The notes under the pieces were generated by a model. That model did no database searches. It saw only the letters and a list, made by a program, of their open reading frames with translations, and was not told where the DNA came from. A stretch of DNA of 39,357 nt from positions 1 through 39,357 of IMG/VR virus record IMGVR_UViG_3300046167_000350; one strand, written 5' to 3'. This DNA comes from a virus. Shown here in pieces: positions 39,189 to 39,357 of this stretch (position 1 is the first letter of the stretch; every line of letters begins with the position of its first letter). A program made the translations under genes and the position numbers.

Positions 39189-39357
39189 AACGTAGTCGTT
39201 GATGCCATTTTTTCCACTCTAGTTATATAGGTGGTGAGACAACCTAGTTTTCCAGGAAGTAACTGCCTGCACATGAGTGCATCATTCGGCCAAGCACCGT
39301 ACTGCTTTGCCAGTTCAATCATTTTCTTAGCACCTGCAGGTTTCATATAGTATGCGG
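39185..39357 (-). CDS. C-terminus of a second GT25-like glycosyltransferase (5' partial at edge)
   Basis: The last 57 residues of a frame entering from the right edge, ending TGA at 39187-39185. It contains AYYMKPAGAKKMIELAKQYG, which matches the GT25 C-terminal AYxLxPxGAKK block also seen in the adjacent protein, then WPNDALMCRQLL. It probably is a tandem paralogue of the neighbouring gene. Its N-terminal part lies outside the window. Confidence 0.65.
   Translation of the reverse strand, partial: AYYMKPAGAKKMIELAKQYGAWPNDALMCRQLLPGKLGCLTTYITRVEKMASTTTL

Overview
The window looks like part of a marine T4-like myovirus genome (Straboviridae-like, of the cyanophage/pelagiphage type). Support comes from a near-complete T4-type baseplate set (gp48, gp53, gp27-like hub, a split gp5, gp25, gp6, gp8), gp4, gp26, gp32 and gp33, TATAAATA late promoters in front of structural genes, and the marine-phage fibre and DUF4815-type proteins. 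There are no tRNA, rRNA, IS or CRISPR features. The host cannot be read from the sequence. The bilin genes do not by themselves imply a cyanobacterium.

Region 1 (1-21440, minus strand, read right to left) is the baseplate and fibre block: gp48, gp53, hub, OB-fold/lysozyme-like protein, amidase protein, beta-helix spike, an unknown protein, gp25, gp6, gp8, a 1774-aa DUF4815-type protein, a small coiled-coil protein, and a fibre-like protein that runs off the left edge and is built from a very long xxxY tetrapeptide repeat. Most genes overlap by 1-11 bases. Region 2 (21491-25851, plus strand) holds gp4, a DUF6356-like micro-membrane protein, a gp2-like protein, a tail-tube-fold protein, gp26 with a probable programmed -1 frameshift extension, and the probable tape measure.

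Region 3 (25848-30852, minus) is replication, late transcription and nucleotide metabolism: gp32, gp33, several conserved marine phage proteins, a MazG-like protein, a kinase-nucleotidyltransferase fusion and thyX. Region 4 (30853-33554, minus) is a run of small unknown genes driven by near-consensus sigma-70 promoters (-35/N17/-10), with duplicated promoter cassettes, a 52-bp palindrome, a 24-bp tandem duplication and a terminator-like hairpin in the thyX leader.

Region 5 (33613-35994, minus) carries a heme oxygenase plus a PcyX/PebS-like bilin reductase (a heme to biliverdin to phycobilin pathway), co-directional with a SleB-type wall hydrolase split by a frameshift and a PD-(D/E)XK nuclease. 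Region 6 (35972 to the right edge, minus) is a glycosyltransferase cluster: a TET-associated-type glycosyltransferase, a ParB-associated-type domain protein, a Rossmann-like protein, a GT8-like protein and two GT25-like proteins, the last cut by the window edge. It is most simply read as a DNA-hypermodification or virion-glycosylation module.

All calls rest on reading the translated sequences and motifs. No database search was run.
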